NCBI GenBank assembly: GCA_950295325.1
Contig: OX485805.1
Location: 26,523,501-26,587,500 of the forward strand
Direction: 5' to 3'
Source: Polytrichum commune
Lineage: Eukaryota; Streptophyta; Polytrichopsida; Polytrichales; Polytrichaceae
Length of the DNA stretch: 64,000 nucleotides
The notes under the pieces were generated by a model. It saw only the letters and a list, made by a program, of their open reading frames with translations, had not been told where the DNA came from and searched no databases. The translations under genes were made by a program, and so were the position numbers. This document shows positions 22,030 through 38,459 of the stretch, in pieces; the first letter of the stretch is position 1; each line of letters opens with the position of its first letter.

Positions 22030-23350
22030 GCTTCTTCACGCAATGGAATGGCGTAAACACACAAGAGCCACGACGCTGCGTGGAGCGTAGGTGGGTCGCA
22101 ACATAATACTACTAAGCTCCCCGCTAATGGATGGATGATTTCTGTGGATGTCGTCGCGGACCTCTGAATGATTTCCTTGGTACTCAAATATGTTATCATA
22201 AACTACTTGATATATGCGGTGGACCTTATGTGGTCACTTTAATTATGAGACACCCTTGATTGATTGGCAAAGTTTGTAGTGGAAAATGGACGCCATTGAT
22301 AAGACACTAGGTATTTAGGTTCAATGCCTAGTTCACCCAATTGGATTGCTCTATGTGATTTTTGAAAGAGAAAGAGAATCTTTACTTTGACTTTTATAAG
22401 ATGAAAATGAATTGAACATTTTCCTCCTTCGGTTTTTTATTTTATTTCAATGTCAAATCTCTATCTCTTTTATGAAATAAATAAGTTATGAAATAATTAT
22501 AAGGAGGAGACAAAGGGAGACCCTATGTGCCAATTCATAAGTTGTTCCATGTAGTAAGATCTCTTCCTTATGCCCCTTGATGGACTTGTCCACTACATAG
22601 TTTACTCTAATAGCTAAAACTCCGAGCCAAGGATTTGGCCATACTCTAAATACAATTGAATACATGTGAACCCACATTTGGTGAGCATGGTTTTGAGCAA
22701 CACCCAAGATTATAGGATGATTTCTTTTCACTTTAAAAAAGTTATCCCTTTGGCAACAAAGTGTCATAAGCACCAATTGCAAAGGACCCCACTTAATTAA
22801 TAGCAAATGGTGTAATATGGAGATCTTATATATTTTTAATTGGAACAATCATCAACCCTTTAAAGGATATAAAAGTAAACTTCTTGGCTTCAATTTTCTA
22901 TAGACCAACTACTCTTAGGTTGAGCACATGGCTTGCACTTCCATAACGTGGACGGCCCTTGAAGGACGAGGGTCACAACGATAAATTATAAAAATATGAA
23001 GACAACACTAAATTTTTTTGGCAAAAACTCATATTTATAATGTCGGGTAAAACACATATAATGTGTTTATTACATTGGGATAAAATGCAAGCTGCATTTT
23101 TAATGCATCATATGATATGCATGGTGGCTTGTCCTAGCTGTAGCATGAATTAACTACACACTACCGCTGCCCAATTGATCCTTGACCTCCCAAGCAGGGA
23201 CCTACAACTAAAGTGGCCCAGTTTTGGGCCATGTGCCCAAGCCTTCTATCTTGAACGCCCATACCCTCTAAATTTATTTGGCTCAACACGTGGAGTGCTC
23301 AACCTTAATTTCCACGTAGGAATTTGTAGGTTATGAACCAATCTATAAGA
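22030..23350. other. intergenic region between two divergent genes
   Basis: It lies between the minus-strand complex I gene and the plus-strand GRAM gene. The part near 22030-22170 is GC-rich and is likely promoter and leader of the complex I gene. The middle is AT-rich. A 120-codon minus-strand open frame at 22486-22848 matches nothing I recognise and lacks gene-like codon use. Confidence 0.4.
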
Positions 23351-23351
23351 G

Positions 23352-23372
23352 ACACGTGGCATATATATATAT
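23352..23372 (+). promoter_or_regulatory. G-box/ABRE-like motif next to a TATA box
   Basis: ACACGTGGC (23352-23360) is followed at once by an alternating AT TATA box (23361-23372), about 290 bases upstream of the GRAM gene ATG. ACGTGGC is the core of plant abscisic-acid response elements bound by bZIP factors. Regulation by ABA or light is an inference. A leader with a telo-box (tagggttt, about 23454-23461) follows. Confidence 0.5.
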
Positions 23373-23658
23373 CCTGAGGACCACCAGACATAGAATGAGA
23401 AGGAAGCTTCCAGTGCACTCTGAGAAGCCTCATGGAGAGCCTTCCAGAGGCTTTAGGGTTTGCTCATTGCTCTCCTAAATCTGTAGTCGAACGAGCTCGA
23501 GGTGCTCCAGATCGTAACCCGTGGCTCTATGAATGAAGTCTACGCAATCGCTTGAAGCATCTGCCAAGCAGTTCTCTTCTTAATTTATCAGAGCGGTGAA
23601 ATTGCTGTGCTCATATTTCGCAAGGAAGGGGGGAATCGAGAGAAAATTTTGAAAAGAG

Positions 23659-25896
23659 ATGGCTCTCAATCCACAGCTGTTCGGGAACAGCACCCCGGTG
23701 CCGTTTGTTGATGAAATGTTTGTATTGCGGCGAGAGTCCGTGGAATTTGAAGTCGACAAAGTCGCAGAGTACGTGCCTGCTCGCCCCTAATTTTTTGTCT
23801 CCAAGTTTTAGAACGATGACGTGGAGTGCAATATTACCTTCAAATTTCTGTAATTATGTTTTGAATAACGAAGAGAAAAGATGACTCTGATGTTGTCACC
23901 GGCTTGAATTATAGTGCTGCTTCATCTTCAAGTTAGTCTAATTCTACATGTAGTTTCATAATATGTAATTCCGTAACGGACATCACAAGAATTAGAGGGT
24001 TACCTAGAAGACTATTGCATCCTTTGAAACGGGCGAGGACAAGCCGGCCCGCGCACCTATCTTCCCCAAGGGCAAGTCTCCTAGGGATCTCATGGTTGGT
24101 TGCAACCAACATCCATAGCTGGTAGCTGGGAGGGTGCACCGGAAATCAAGTGCTAGGCAGGCTGCTTAACCTCGGAGTTCGCATGGGATCTGCGTTAAAA
24201 CCATCTCTAGCGGAAACATTTGGCTTATACCTAGATTTTCTACAATCTCAAACGTGTGATTGACTTCTGGATGCCATTTGTGATTTGGCGGATTGCCGTG
24301 ATGTGTAGCCAGCAGAATGAACATCACCACATTCCTGGAGTCATTTCCATGCATTAGTACTGTCTTTGGCGCTTAATTTTCAGATCTTTCTCTATACCTT
24401 CCCCTGTTTTAGCGTGTGTTATCACTTTGCTTTTGGGTATAAAACATAGAGAAGGCCATGAAATTAGTGGACGATGAATCGATAATGCAGTGCATTGCAT
24501 TTCTAAGGATGTTTCTGAGGCTTTATTGTTGGATGTGCTGATGCAGGGCTCCTGGAAGCAAGTTCTCAGGGAAAGGGACAGCTCACCTTTCAAACTATCG
24601 GATTGTATTTGTGCTGAGTAAACCTTTGGGTGAAATTCGTGCATTTGACTTGCCTCTGGTGGGTTTTTCTCATCTCACCATTTCTGTTTCTACTGGCTAT
24701 ATTGTTACAACTAGGTATTGGCGATTTATTTACTAATTAAGTTTTCAGAGCTGTGTGTATTCTCATCATCTTGAGCAGCTGTCCTCCATGTTCGACTTTG
24801 CTACACAGGCTCACATCAACTTGCTTTCTTTCATAACATGCTACATGACAAGTTTGGATTTGTGATAATAATTTGAGATCGTTGGTCTTCCTGGATTCTC
24901 GAACTTGCTTGTAATCTGGTTATGTTTATTGTTGTTGTATGCAGTTGTTTATACACGAGGAGAGGTTTAATCAGCCCATTTTTTTCTGCAACAATCTTTC
25001 TGGCAAAGTACATCCTGTAAGTTAATACGTGACCAGTTTTAAAGTGTGAGGTGCCCTGCACATATAGTTTGTGGATATACACAATATCCACCTCAAGATT
25101 TGTGTTTAATACTGAGGTCACTCATTCATGTTACCCAAGTCGTTGCAGTATTTTTAGTTTTTGAGTAATGCTCCAATTTATTAGGTGATTGTGCTCAATT
25201 TCATACTGAACAACAATGAAAATAAGTGCCAGTGAAGCTACACCATGAGGGTTGTTGTTCTGAGCAACATATTGATCATGGTCATGTATGCAGGTCATTC
25301 CGGAAGGAGGTAACAGAGCTCTATATGCACCACATTCCTTCAAGATCTTGTTCAAAGAAGGTGGAACTGGAACTTTCATCCCGCTGTTCATGAACTTGAT
25401 AAAGGCTGTAAGGGCAACTCAAAGGATGACAGAAGAGTCACAACCCAGTGCTCCACCCTGTGATCCACTACCAACAGACTCTGCACCAGTTGATGAGTTG
25501 ATGCGACATGCGTAAGTTCCAGACCCACTCAGTAGATGTAGTCATTTGATTGTGGATCATGTCACACTAGATGTGTCTCTTCATTTTCACATGAGAGGTG
25601 TGAATTACCAAAAGTTGGCATGATCTAGTTTACTGATGGTAAAATTTGTGAATGTAATAGCTACCCCCTCAAATTGTTTCCATAGAAATAAGTGTCTCAA
25701 CTCTATTTTATTTGCCCTCCCTTTTAGAACCATTGTACATAGGTTAGTTTTTCTGTTTCTTACCGACTCTCATTGTTTGTGCAGGTACTTTGATCCATCG
25801 GACCCAACAAGACTCTATTTAGAACAACCTCTGCAGTCTCAACCAACTTTACGGAGGCGGAACTACAATTCTGCTCCTGCAGAAGGCCAGATATAA
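23659..25896 (+). CDS. GRAM-domain, WBP2-like protein, five exons, 207 aa
   Basis: Exons are 23659-23768, 24547-24658, 24945-25016, 25294-25511 and 25785-25896, with GT/AG borders and one continuous frame. The protein begins MALNPQLFGNSTPVPFVDEMF, as in the conserved plant homologues of WW-domain-binding protein 2. The GRAM fold (a PH-like lipid or protein binding domain) spans about 22-140, with LSNYRIVFV, FNQPIFFCNNLSG and HSFKILFKEGG blocks. A variable Pro/Ser-rich stretch follows, then the conserved end DELMRHAYFDPSDPTRLYLEQP. The homologues are soluble proteins of poorly known function. Compared with typical plant copies, the C-terminus has a short basic extension (LRRRNYNSAPAEGQI). No defect is seen. 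Confidence 0.92.
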
Positions 25897-26547
25897 TTAG
25901 AATTTTGACCATATAAGTTAATCTATGACCTTCTACTGCTTTGTAGATAAGGATTGCACCCATCAACACCCAGAATTGTAGTTTGGTTGGAAGCCATCTT
26001 GAGGGACAAATTAGAGTCAACAAATGTTGGTTGATGAAAGTTTGGTGTGACGTATATACCTTTCAGTTTCAATTCAAGTGTAAAAATATATTAAGGACTC
26101 TGGCTATCTGCCTCTTGTAAGTTGATCCAAATCAGAGAGGAATGGACACATTTATGGAGGTTTCCCAAGTTTATGTTTATTCCTTGCATGAGCTTCCTAT
26201 GTTCACAACACAGTTTCACCACAAATTGATCATTGCATTGGCAACTTTTGACTAAGGCTGAGTAGTAGTGTGTTTATCCAGAGGTGATATGTGTGTAGAG
26301 CCTCAGTATAAAGTTTCCTTCTGAGTCTCTCTTCACACAATGTTCTCTGTAAAAATCCTTTTACTTCAGTAAAACCCTATATCTGATGATGTTCATGTTC
26401 TCAGATTTTTGTTTCTATAAAAAGAAGGGGCTTGTTCGAGTAGCTTGGAATCTTGGATGGAACACAACTCTAAACATCTAATGATCTTTCATTTATGAGA
26501 GTTTTGATGAATGAGAGATTTAATAGTCTTCAGCAAGGTGACCCTAT
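25897..26547. other. 3' region of the GRAM gene
   Basis: This probably holds the 3' untranslated region, then a short spacer up to the Harbinger target site. No other gene was seen. Confidence 0.4.
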
Positions 26548-26960
26548 TTAGAGCATCCGCACCCCTGCTCTCTATCCACCACTCATCAAAGGGCCAGTAG
26601 AGGGAACCACAAGGGTTTAGGGACTCGCCAAAAATGACGACCCCCACTCTTGCTCCATAAATATGCAGAGCAGTCCCGAATAGATGGCCGGCTGACGCGA
26701 TCCTTATGCGTTGGCCCAGTGTCGTTGTCAGAGGGTTAGGTATTTGCCACGTCTTCGCTGCCACGGTAGCACTTTAGAGTTTTCCCGCTGAGTTGGCAGG
26801 TGATGTGGCCGGGTGAACGGGGAGCTGCAGGGGCTGCGAGCTCTCCCACAGAGACTGTCACAGAGGCTGCGAGCTAACTGTCTGCTCTTCAAGCAGGTTT
26901 TCATTTGTTTGCTTTGATAGTCCCACACGGTTTCACATGTGTTTTTTTGTAGTTGATAGT

Positions 26961-27806
26961 ATGGATCAATGGCGGGAACGCCTTCTTGCCACTCGGGAGC
27001 TCTTTTTGGAGGACGATGAGGAAGATGATTTCAATGTTAATTGGATTATTGGATTAGGTTTGAGTGCACCGCGTGGTCAAATACCGAGCATTGTCCGTGG
27101 ATCACGTCCAGGGAAATCGCCCAACATTGATAGGCATAGACACGAGATGCATGCCCGCATGATGTTTGATTATTTTGCAGATGAACCGGTGTATGGCCCA
27201 AACTTTTTCCGCCGTCGATACCGTATGCGGAGGTCATTATTTTTTACCATATTGGATAGGGTTTGTGCTAGAGACGATTATTTTCTTCATAAAATAGATG
27301 CATGTGGTTTTTTAGGGTTGTCCCCTCATCAGAAGATCACATCCGCTTTGAGGATGTTATGTTACGGGTTGTGTGCCGATGCTACAGATGGATATTGCAG
27401 GACTAGTGAAACCACCGCGATGACATCTATGAAGCGATTTTGCATTGCAATTAGGGTTGAGTTCGAGGCTTATCATATGAGACAACCTACACGTGCCAAT
27501 TTTGATAAACAGTTGGCAATTAATGATGACCGTGGATTTCCAGGCATGTTTGCCTCACTTGACTGTATGCATTACGAGTGGAAGAATTGCCCGGTGGCTT
27601 GGCAAGGGGATTTCGGTGACAAAGATGGGAAGAAGTCCATCATATTGGAGGCCGTGGCGGATGGTGGTTTGCACATATGGCATGCGTTTTTTGGGTTGCC
27701 CGGTTCCAACAACGACTTGAACGTGTTGGATCGGTCACCGCTCATCCACAACATGTTGACTAGCCATGTGAATAATGTCGGATTCTTTACTACCACTTTT
27801 GTTTAA
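26961..27806 (+). CDS. PIF/Harbinger transposase (DDE_4/ALP1-like), C-terminally truncated, 281 aa
   Basis: The protein starts MDQWRERLLATRELF (an upstream in-frame ATG at 26937 would add eight residues). It carries the family blocks RRRYRMRRSLFFTILDRV, the helix-turn-helix-like region around GLSPHQKITSALRML, and the catalytic segment with Asp201 in ASLDCMH and Asp252 in PGSNNDLNVLDRSP. The third catalytic acidic residue normally lies some tens of residues later, in an IYPEW-type motif. Here the frame ends after about 30 further residues without it. The family length is usually around 400, so about a quarter is missing. It is unlikely to cut DNA by itself, although the N-terminal half may still bind the ends. 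Confidence 0.88.
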   Translation: MDQWRERLLATRELFLEDDEEDDFNVNWIIGLGLSAPRGQIPSIVRGSRPGKSPNIDRHRHEMHARMMFDYFADEPVYGPNFFRRRYRMRRSLFFTILDRVCARDDYFLHKIDACGFLGLSPHQKITSALRMLCYGLCADATDGYCRTSETTAMTSMKRFCIAIRVEFEAYHMRQPTRANFDKQLAINDDRGFPGMFASLDCMHYEWKNCPVAWQGDFGDKDGKKSIILEAVADGGLHIWHAFFGLPGSNNDLNVLDRSPLIHNMLTSHVNNVGFFTTTFV

Positions 27807-28454
27807 TCTTTTGATTTGATTATAGGCTCCGATGAATTTTCCCACATCGTGTTTAATCGTGCCCCATTTCGATTCCAATGATCGCGCGCCCCTATGCCCA
27901 CCTGGTCTACATTGTTCATAATGCAAATATATTCGTTCCCATAAAGCATTACCCTTTTGTTGATTCCCGCAAATTGGGTCCTGAGAGATTGCGAGGACAC
28001 TTCTAGTCAACTGGCGCTCTTCCTCCGGAACATAATTTTTACCTTTCGCCGGCCGCACAGACCCTAAACCACGACCTCTGCCCCGGCTTCGACCAAGATC
28101 AAGCGAATTCTGAGCAAACTGTAAATTTGAGTGGTCACTCACCTGGGATTGAGGGCCTGGTGGGGTGGTCGAATCCGGCCAAGTTGCAGCTCCACCCGCA
28201 GCTCCATGATCGCGAAGAGCACCTGCTGCCCAAATCGAAGTTGGCTGGTTGCGTCCGGTTCCAAGCCGCCGACTAGGGTCATGCGAGAGATCTACTCGCG
28301 GCGCCGGCCTCCCTCGCTGGAACCCTTCGAATTCGACTTCATCGAATTCCTGTGAGCCAATGTGGAAATCACCCGTTGCAGGAGCTCCTCGCTGCACACC
28401 ACCGCGCTGCACTCCTCGCTGCTGCACCGACTGCCCATGGCCACGACCTGCCAT
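27735..28454 (-). CDS. Harbinger Myb/SANT-like DNA-binding protein, C-terminus altered, 239 aa
   Basis: This is the second gene of PIF/Harbinger elements; in known elements its product binds the transposase and helps it reach the ends and the nucleus. The N-terminal half (1-130) is Gly/Arg/Gln-rich and disordered. A Myb/SANT-like trihelix segment follows (about 140-215), with RQLTRSVLAISQDP, ALWERIYLHYEQ and SLESKWGTIKHDVGKFIGAY. The last 15-20 residues are antisense to transposase coding sequence, so the original C-terminus has been lost at the deletion joint. It converges with and overlaps the transposase frame by 72 bases. Confidence 0.8.
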   Translation of the reverse strand: MAGRGHGQSVQQRGVQRGGVQRGAPATGDFHIGSQEFDEVEFEGFQRGRPAPRVDLSHDPSRRLGTGRNQPTSIWAAGALRDHGAAGGAATWPDSTTPPGPQSQVSDHSNLQFAQNSLDLGRSRGRGRGLGSVRPAKGKNYVPEEERQLTRSVLAISQDPICGNQQKGNALWERIYLHYEQCRPGGHRGARSLESKWGTIKHDVGKFIGAYNQIKRLNKSGSKESDIIHMASQHVVDER

Positions 28455-28701
28455 CCCGCCAAGAAATCTTCGAACAACGGGGAAAACTAAAAATTAGAAC
28501 AAAATCTTCCTAAAATCACCCGGTTTTTGGGCGCGCCCAGAGAACTCAGAGACTCTGGAAAATGGCGCGACAGGGGAGTCTTTTGACGAGCCCGCTCTTC
28601 AAAGAGCCGTTGCCCGGGTTGCGGTGGGGGGGTCCTTCATGCCCGGGCCCGCCAAAGGTCATTGAGGCCGGGTATATAGAGCAGGGGTGCGGATGCTCTT
28701 A

Positions 28702-28955
28702 GTGCGCATGGGAATTTGCACTACATATGCCCAAATCCCAAGCAAATGTTTTTGGTTGACATTTACACAGTTTTTAGTATGAATGTGTGATTTCAGGACA
28801 AGCAGAGAGATCCCCATGAAAGGTGGACAAATCCACGACTCTGTTGAACCAAATACTATAGATCTACAATGCTAACTATAGCGAGCATATGATAATAAAA
28901 ACCAAATAACTCTTCAATGTTGAAGAATGTTGTGACCCTTAGAAGTCCTAGATTG
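28702..28955. other. spacer between Harbinger and the promoter repeats
   Basis: AT-rich, no gene seen. Confidence 0.35.
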
Positions 28956-28959
28956 CATT

Positions 28960-29770
28960 TTATAATGAAACCCCATTCCATTCATATGGGTGGTCATAGA
29001 GGTTCAGTGGTGGTGTTAAGTTGAGCTACCTTATTAGCTAGCCTCTACTCCTAGGAACCAATTTGTCTCTCTTCCCATGTTGGGTTTATCTCCTTGTGTG
29101 ATTGTTGCCTTCGAAATGCATCCTCCCCCTATCACTCTTGCCCTTCTCTTCAGTGTCTCCCATTCGATATCTTTGATTGATAATCTAAAGATCTTTCATA
29201 TAGGAGAATTTAAATAAATGAAATATAATTGAAAATCTTTTCAAAATTCATGTTATATTTTGAAGCCCTACCATCCATACAAGTGGTCATAAGTTCAGTG
29301 TTGGTGTTAGGTTGAGCTACCTTAGCTTTGCATTATGCCTACAAACTAGTTTGGCAGGTCACCTAGAGAATGTGGCGGTCTCTCGATCACCTATCTATGT
29401 TTCTTTCCTCGTGTGGGTGTTGTCTTCAAAATGCATTGTCCTTTTCTTGAATCTATGCCATTCGATTATTAATTTATGAAAATTTCAATGAATGAAAAAT
29501 CTTCGGAAATCATAGATTTGCTTCCTTATACGAAGCCTTCCATTCATGTGAGTGGTCATAGGTACGGTGTTGGTGTTATGTTGAGTTACCTAATTATTAG
29601 TCGCTAGACTATATACGCCAAGGAACCGGTTTGTCGGGTCAGCTGGACAACGTGGCGGTTTTCCGGTCATCGTCTCTCTCCCCAGGCTGGGTTTCTCCTC
29701 TGGCGTGCCTGCTCCCTTCGAAATGCACCCTCCCCCCAGCCACTCTCACTCTTCTCGTCGATCTCTCCCC
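28960..29770 (+). repeat. three tandem copies of the VHA-B promoter/leader region
   Basis: Direct repeats are anchored at tggtcata at 28991, 29284 and 29553, spaced 293 and 269 bases. Shared blocks include ccattcat, gtggtcata, ggtggtgttaagttgagctacc, aggaacc, ttcgaaatgca and a tct...cccattcgat or tctctcccc end. The third copy keeps its CpGs and leads into the VHA-B leader. The first two have many C-to-T and G-to-A differences from it, the pattern of decay after methylation. The working promoter therefore seems to be the third copy only. Confidence 0.75.
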
Positions 29771-29829
29771 GGAGATCGCTGCTCAGGAGCCCCACTCTCC
29801 ATCGTCACCAGCTTCCACAGCAATCTGAG
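29700..29829 (+). other. VHA-B: probable non-coding first exon of VHA-B
   Basis: A C/T-rich leader (ccctcccccc...tcttctcgtcgatctctcc) ends in ctgag followed by gtacttc at 29830, a usable 5' splice site. The matching acceptor tttttcag ends at 30675, just before the exon carrying the start codon at 30712. The leader intron would be about 850 bases. The exact 5' end is not known. Confidence 0.45.
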
Positions 29830-30711
29830 GTACTTCTGGCTTCTTTTGATCTTCTAACGAGCTTCTTAGACCCGTTTGTCTACTTTTTATGCCCTTTGTT
29901 GGTTCCAGGAGGAGGAACGTTGTTGTCGGAGGAATGTAGTGGGAGAAAAGCATTAGTATGAATGTTGGCAAGAGGGAGAGATCTGCAGGTGAAATGTCGT
30001 TCAATGACGAAATTTGGAATAAGAGGTTGCGAGATTGGCGTTTAGAAATAGTTGTTTTGTCTGCATTCTTTTGTCCGAGCTTATCGTGTCGAACAGTACA
30101 TCCAGTGAAGTGCTATGCAGTGCAGTGCAGTGTTGGAGATTGATCGGGATTACGTGAATGTGAATTTCTTGCTGCAAGCTTAGTGGACCATCTTAGATTA
30201 TGGCATAGTTGTTGAGAGGTTTACCCTAGGCCGTGTGTGCAATACAAACAGGACTTGGAACCAGACTCTTATAATTACGGCAACAGTGAACCACTTGGAG
30301 TTCTGTCATTGATTCAGTGAACCACTTAGAATTAGGATGTGAGTTCCCTGAAATTGCTGTTCACTTACTCTGCTGGAAGACTATATGTGGAAACTGCTTT
30401 ATGATTATAAAACTTGAATATTTGAAGGTTAAGACGGAACGAGAGTAGCTATTCTGGTTTCTCACGATTGTGGAGGATGTCACCATATTAGGGTTGGAAT
30501 GCTCAGGGAAGATATTTATTTTACTATAGCAAATTGCAGTGCCAAGAGTCATTAACTGATGAGAATTTCAGAAGATCGTACTACGAGCAGACGTGTAATG
30601 TCGAAATGATACTGTTTTTTCATTTCTTTTTTAAAGTGCTGCTGATTGTCTGATGTGAGTTTACTTGTTTTTCAGCTTTCTCTGTTCGAAGCTCTGGTCC
30701 AATTCAATAAA

Positions 30712-35516
<4,805 letters not shown>

Positions 35517-36198
35517 TGGATTTCTGAATGTCACATTTTTCATTCTGATAGCCTTATTTTGTATTTAGCTTTCGTGTTTTTCAGCGTAGTAACAACAGGT
35601 TGCTGATTAGCACATTTGCTGTTACATTAGTGAATACACTGTCATGGATTTTAGGTGCAATGTTAGTAAGTACATATCCTCTTGGCGGCTTTTGGATCCA
35701 TTCTTTGGTGGGTGAGGCTCCAGGTCCTCGTACACATGCATTCAGGATTCCGGTGTCAGGATTTCAAGTCTACGGAGCATGTAGTTTGTAGTACTATATA
35801 GGTTTCCAAACATGTCTCTAAGAAAATTGCTTGGGTAATAAACAAGTGACAGCCTTCTTTTCTTGTCATATTATGTGAGAAAGCTGGGAAGCAATAATGA
35901 ACTCACAAAAATTCGTCCTGTATGAAACGCATGATCTCCAATACATGTGTAAGGTACAGTAACTGTCTCTTATGAGTAGATGATTTGGTGTGGATGGTGT
36001 TCAAGAGTATTGTGTTGTATTGCGTTGGATGGTGCATGATGTCATAAAAGAGAGTTGAGAGTTTGAAACACGTAGAAAGGAAGTAAACATTGAATGCCTG
36101 CAGTTGCGGTCTATAGGGGATTAAATACAAGAATCAAGATGCAATGGAACATTGCACATCAACTTCAGCAATTAACCTTGGGCCTGTCTACCAAGGAA
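35517..36198. other. 3' region of VHA-B
   Basis: Probable 3' untranslated region, then AT-rich spacer up to MITE copy C. Nothing else was seen. Confidence 0.4.
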
Positions 36199-36200
36199 TA

Positions 36201-36622
36201 AGGTAGAAATACCATAACCTGTGAAAATAAGGTGAATTGCATTGAAGATCTGGTCTGACAATCATGGGATAATTTTCCAAGATAGACGAGAAGGATTCAT
36301 GAAGAAATGCAGGTTGTTTCATATTTTTCTGCCTTGTACAAAATATTCCACAATTTTCAAAGTGGAAAGTTTGTCGAACTCCCTACTCATTCACTAGATT
36401 CTCCCTACACCGAACACGGTAATCTGCATTTCCCTACAGAACATCGCCTAAATCGGTTACCTCATGAGTACATTTACACTTGACACCCCTTGGCTACACT
36501 AAGTGTGCAAGCATTGAAGTTGCCGCCGAGCCATGATCCGTTTCAGTAATGGCACTTCACCATTATGATGGCGGTCTAGTGCACGGCTAGAGGATGGTTA
36601 ACCGCTTATGGTATTTCTACCT
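36201..36622 (-). mobile_element. TA-flanked MITE, copy C (422 bp), inverted
   Basis: Ends AGGTAGAAATACCATAACC and the complement, TA at 36199-36200 and 36623-36624. The interior is the reverse complement of copy A, for example the block around gcacggctagag against ctctagccgtgc. It lies 30 kb from copies A and B. Confidence 0.85.
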
Positions 36623-36624
36623 TA

Positions 36625-37690
36625 CATGGTTTGCCATCAATATGATTTGAATTGGAACTGTAAAATCAACTTCAAGATATATCAGGGCATAGCTGCACTT
36701 GCTCTTTAGCTAACAACATCCATGTTAGCTAGTCTAACGTGCATGTTGCCTAACAATGCCTTAATTGGTTCCACACTTGAGCTTTTGACATAATTGACCT
36801 TGTAGTTGACTATTGGAGTCAGTTTTGTTTTCTTCTTCTTTATGTTGGGTAATGTTTATATTTATTTTATTTTATTGTTATATTTTATGCTTTCTTTATA
36901 AAATGTATGCCACATTTTGGTGGGAGGAATGCATTCCATGGACTCGACCAAATGACCAGATTGAGTTCAACCATAATTATGTAAAATAAAATGTTGGAGA
37001 GAATGTGGCATGGGCTGAAATTGCCAGTTCTTGGTAGCAAACCATGCACAATTCACATGTGAGAACTAGCACAAGTCTTTCTACAAATTTCTCAAGATTG
37101 AAGTGGCAGGTAAGAGATACTTGATGAAGGGAGAGAGAGAATGTTTGTCAAGATTGCTGAACTTATGTGTGCTTTTAAATCACACAAGAGTCGGAGTCTA
37201 CCAATCTCACTTTCAATTAGCTTCGAACTAACATATTGAGCGACTCTAACCCCTAGTGTTTGTTATTGCAATATGTGTGTGGCACAATTTGTCCAAGGAC
37301 GATAAAGCCATAATATGTGGTCTACATTGCTCGTCGTTGTTGCACGTGCAGACAACTTTCTTGGGTTCCTGCACACATCATAAATAAATAGACACTTTCA
37401 AATATGTGCAAGAACTTGGATTTTTCAGTCATCTCACAACATATATCAACATATGGAATCGGAAATCAAGATGATTGGCATACACATGTATGAGTTTGCT
37501 CCACATACCACAAACACATTTGTAATTCATTCTCTAAGTCCCTTGTGATCTGATCCAAGCACTATATTCACCTCTTGCTATCCTAAACCCAAATTGGACT
37601 AAAAACAGGTAACTCTACGCAACAAGCTCCAGGCACACCCATAGTTTAGTTGAAGACTTGATCCTGTCATAATGTCACGAAGAATGGTAA
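36625..37690. other. gene-free stretch
   Basis: AT-rich, CpG-poor DNA between the MITE and the first repeat module. No convincing gene. Confidence 0.4.
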
Positions 37691-37694
37691 TCAA

Positions 37695-38375
37695 GGTTTT
37701 ATAACACAGACCATGTTCGGGTCTTGTGCCAATCAATCCTAATTTGTGGAACATGGAGGATGTATCTAGATCCTCGTCCATCTTGTTTGCCCAAGGTTTA
37801 TCCAAGTTGGGCATAGAAGCACATCATGTACTCACGCAAACCGTTCACTTCACATAGATTCCATGTGTTTAATAACTATTTGGGAATATATCTACTATAC
37901 TCTCAAAATGAACAATTAATTTTTAATGCTTTTATAATGTTTACTACAAACAATAATCGAGACCCTATCTTTTATCAAATTGTGTTTCTAGTGGAATGCC
38001 AGTTACCCGCTCCCTCCTCCCCTCCCCTCCCTTGTGGTGATGTACTTGAGATTGTTTCTAGATTTATTTGCGAATTGTTGAAAATGAAGGTTACATGTTG
38101 CAAAAGAAGGGATTGATGTTAGGATGTGCCACTTTGGGGATTGATATTATCGATTATCATGATATGCTCATGATATGCTTATTGTTGCAACAAATAGCCA
38201 TGACAAGTGGAAAATGTATGTAAAGCTTGATAGTTTTTAAAGATTTTGGCGTCATCTGCTTCATAAGCACTGGTGCTTTGGAATGAAATAGCTACCTAAT
38301 GATGTGAAGTCGGTAAAGAATTTTTTTTTCCTAGTGCTTTGAAAATCATGCAGATTCATTGGTTTAAGGAGGGGT
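37695..38375 (+). repeat. module U (resistance-gene upstream type), decayed copy 1
   Basis: It aligns along its length with 44494-45180, the region directly upstream of the TIR-NBS-LRR gene. Shared blocks include ctaatttgtg, gtagatcctc.tccatctt, tgcccaaggtt, catagaagcac.tcat.tactca, taccatactctcaaaa.g and gttgcaaaag.agggat. This copy has TG/CA where the gene-proximal copy has CG. A third copy is at 62828-63283. Confidence 0.75.
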
Positions 38376-38459
38376 GGGGGAGGAACTCGGGTTTTATAAT
38401 AAGAAATCGATTTTTCAATATATTATGGTTACTTGCCTTTCAAATATCTTATTCTTCCA

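Larger units (their letters stand above)
26551..28698 (+). mobile_element. PIF/Harbinger DNA transposon, 2148 bp, complete ends, internally deleted
   Basis: Both ends carry a perfect 21 bp terminal inverted repeat beginning GAGCATCCGCACCCC. The 3 bp target duplication TTA lies at 26548-26550 and 28699-28701, diagnostic of PIF/Harbinger. Inside are a plus-strand transposase and a converging minus-strand Myb-like gene, the usual two-gene set. The two frames run into each other around 27735-27806. The transposase lacks its last catalytic part, so an internal deletion has probably fused the two gene 3' ends. High CpG content and intact target duplications indicate a young insertion. It sits between the GRAM and VHA-B genes. 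Confidence 0.93.

Noticed and set aside
22486-22848. 120-codon minus-strand open frame
   Set aside because: AT-rich, no recognisable motif, no promoter or splice support; plausible as a chance frame or transposon relic.
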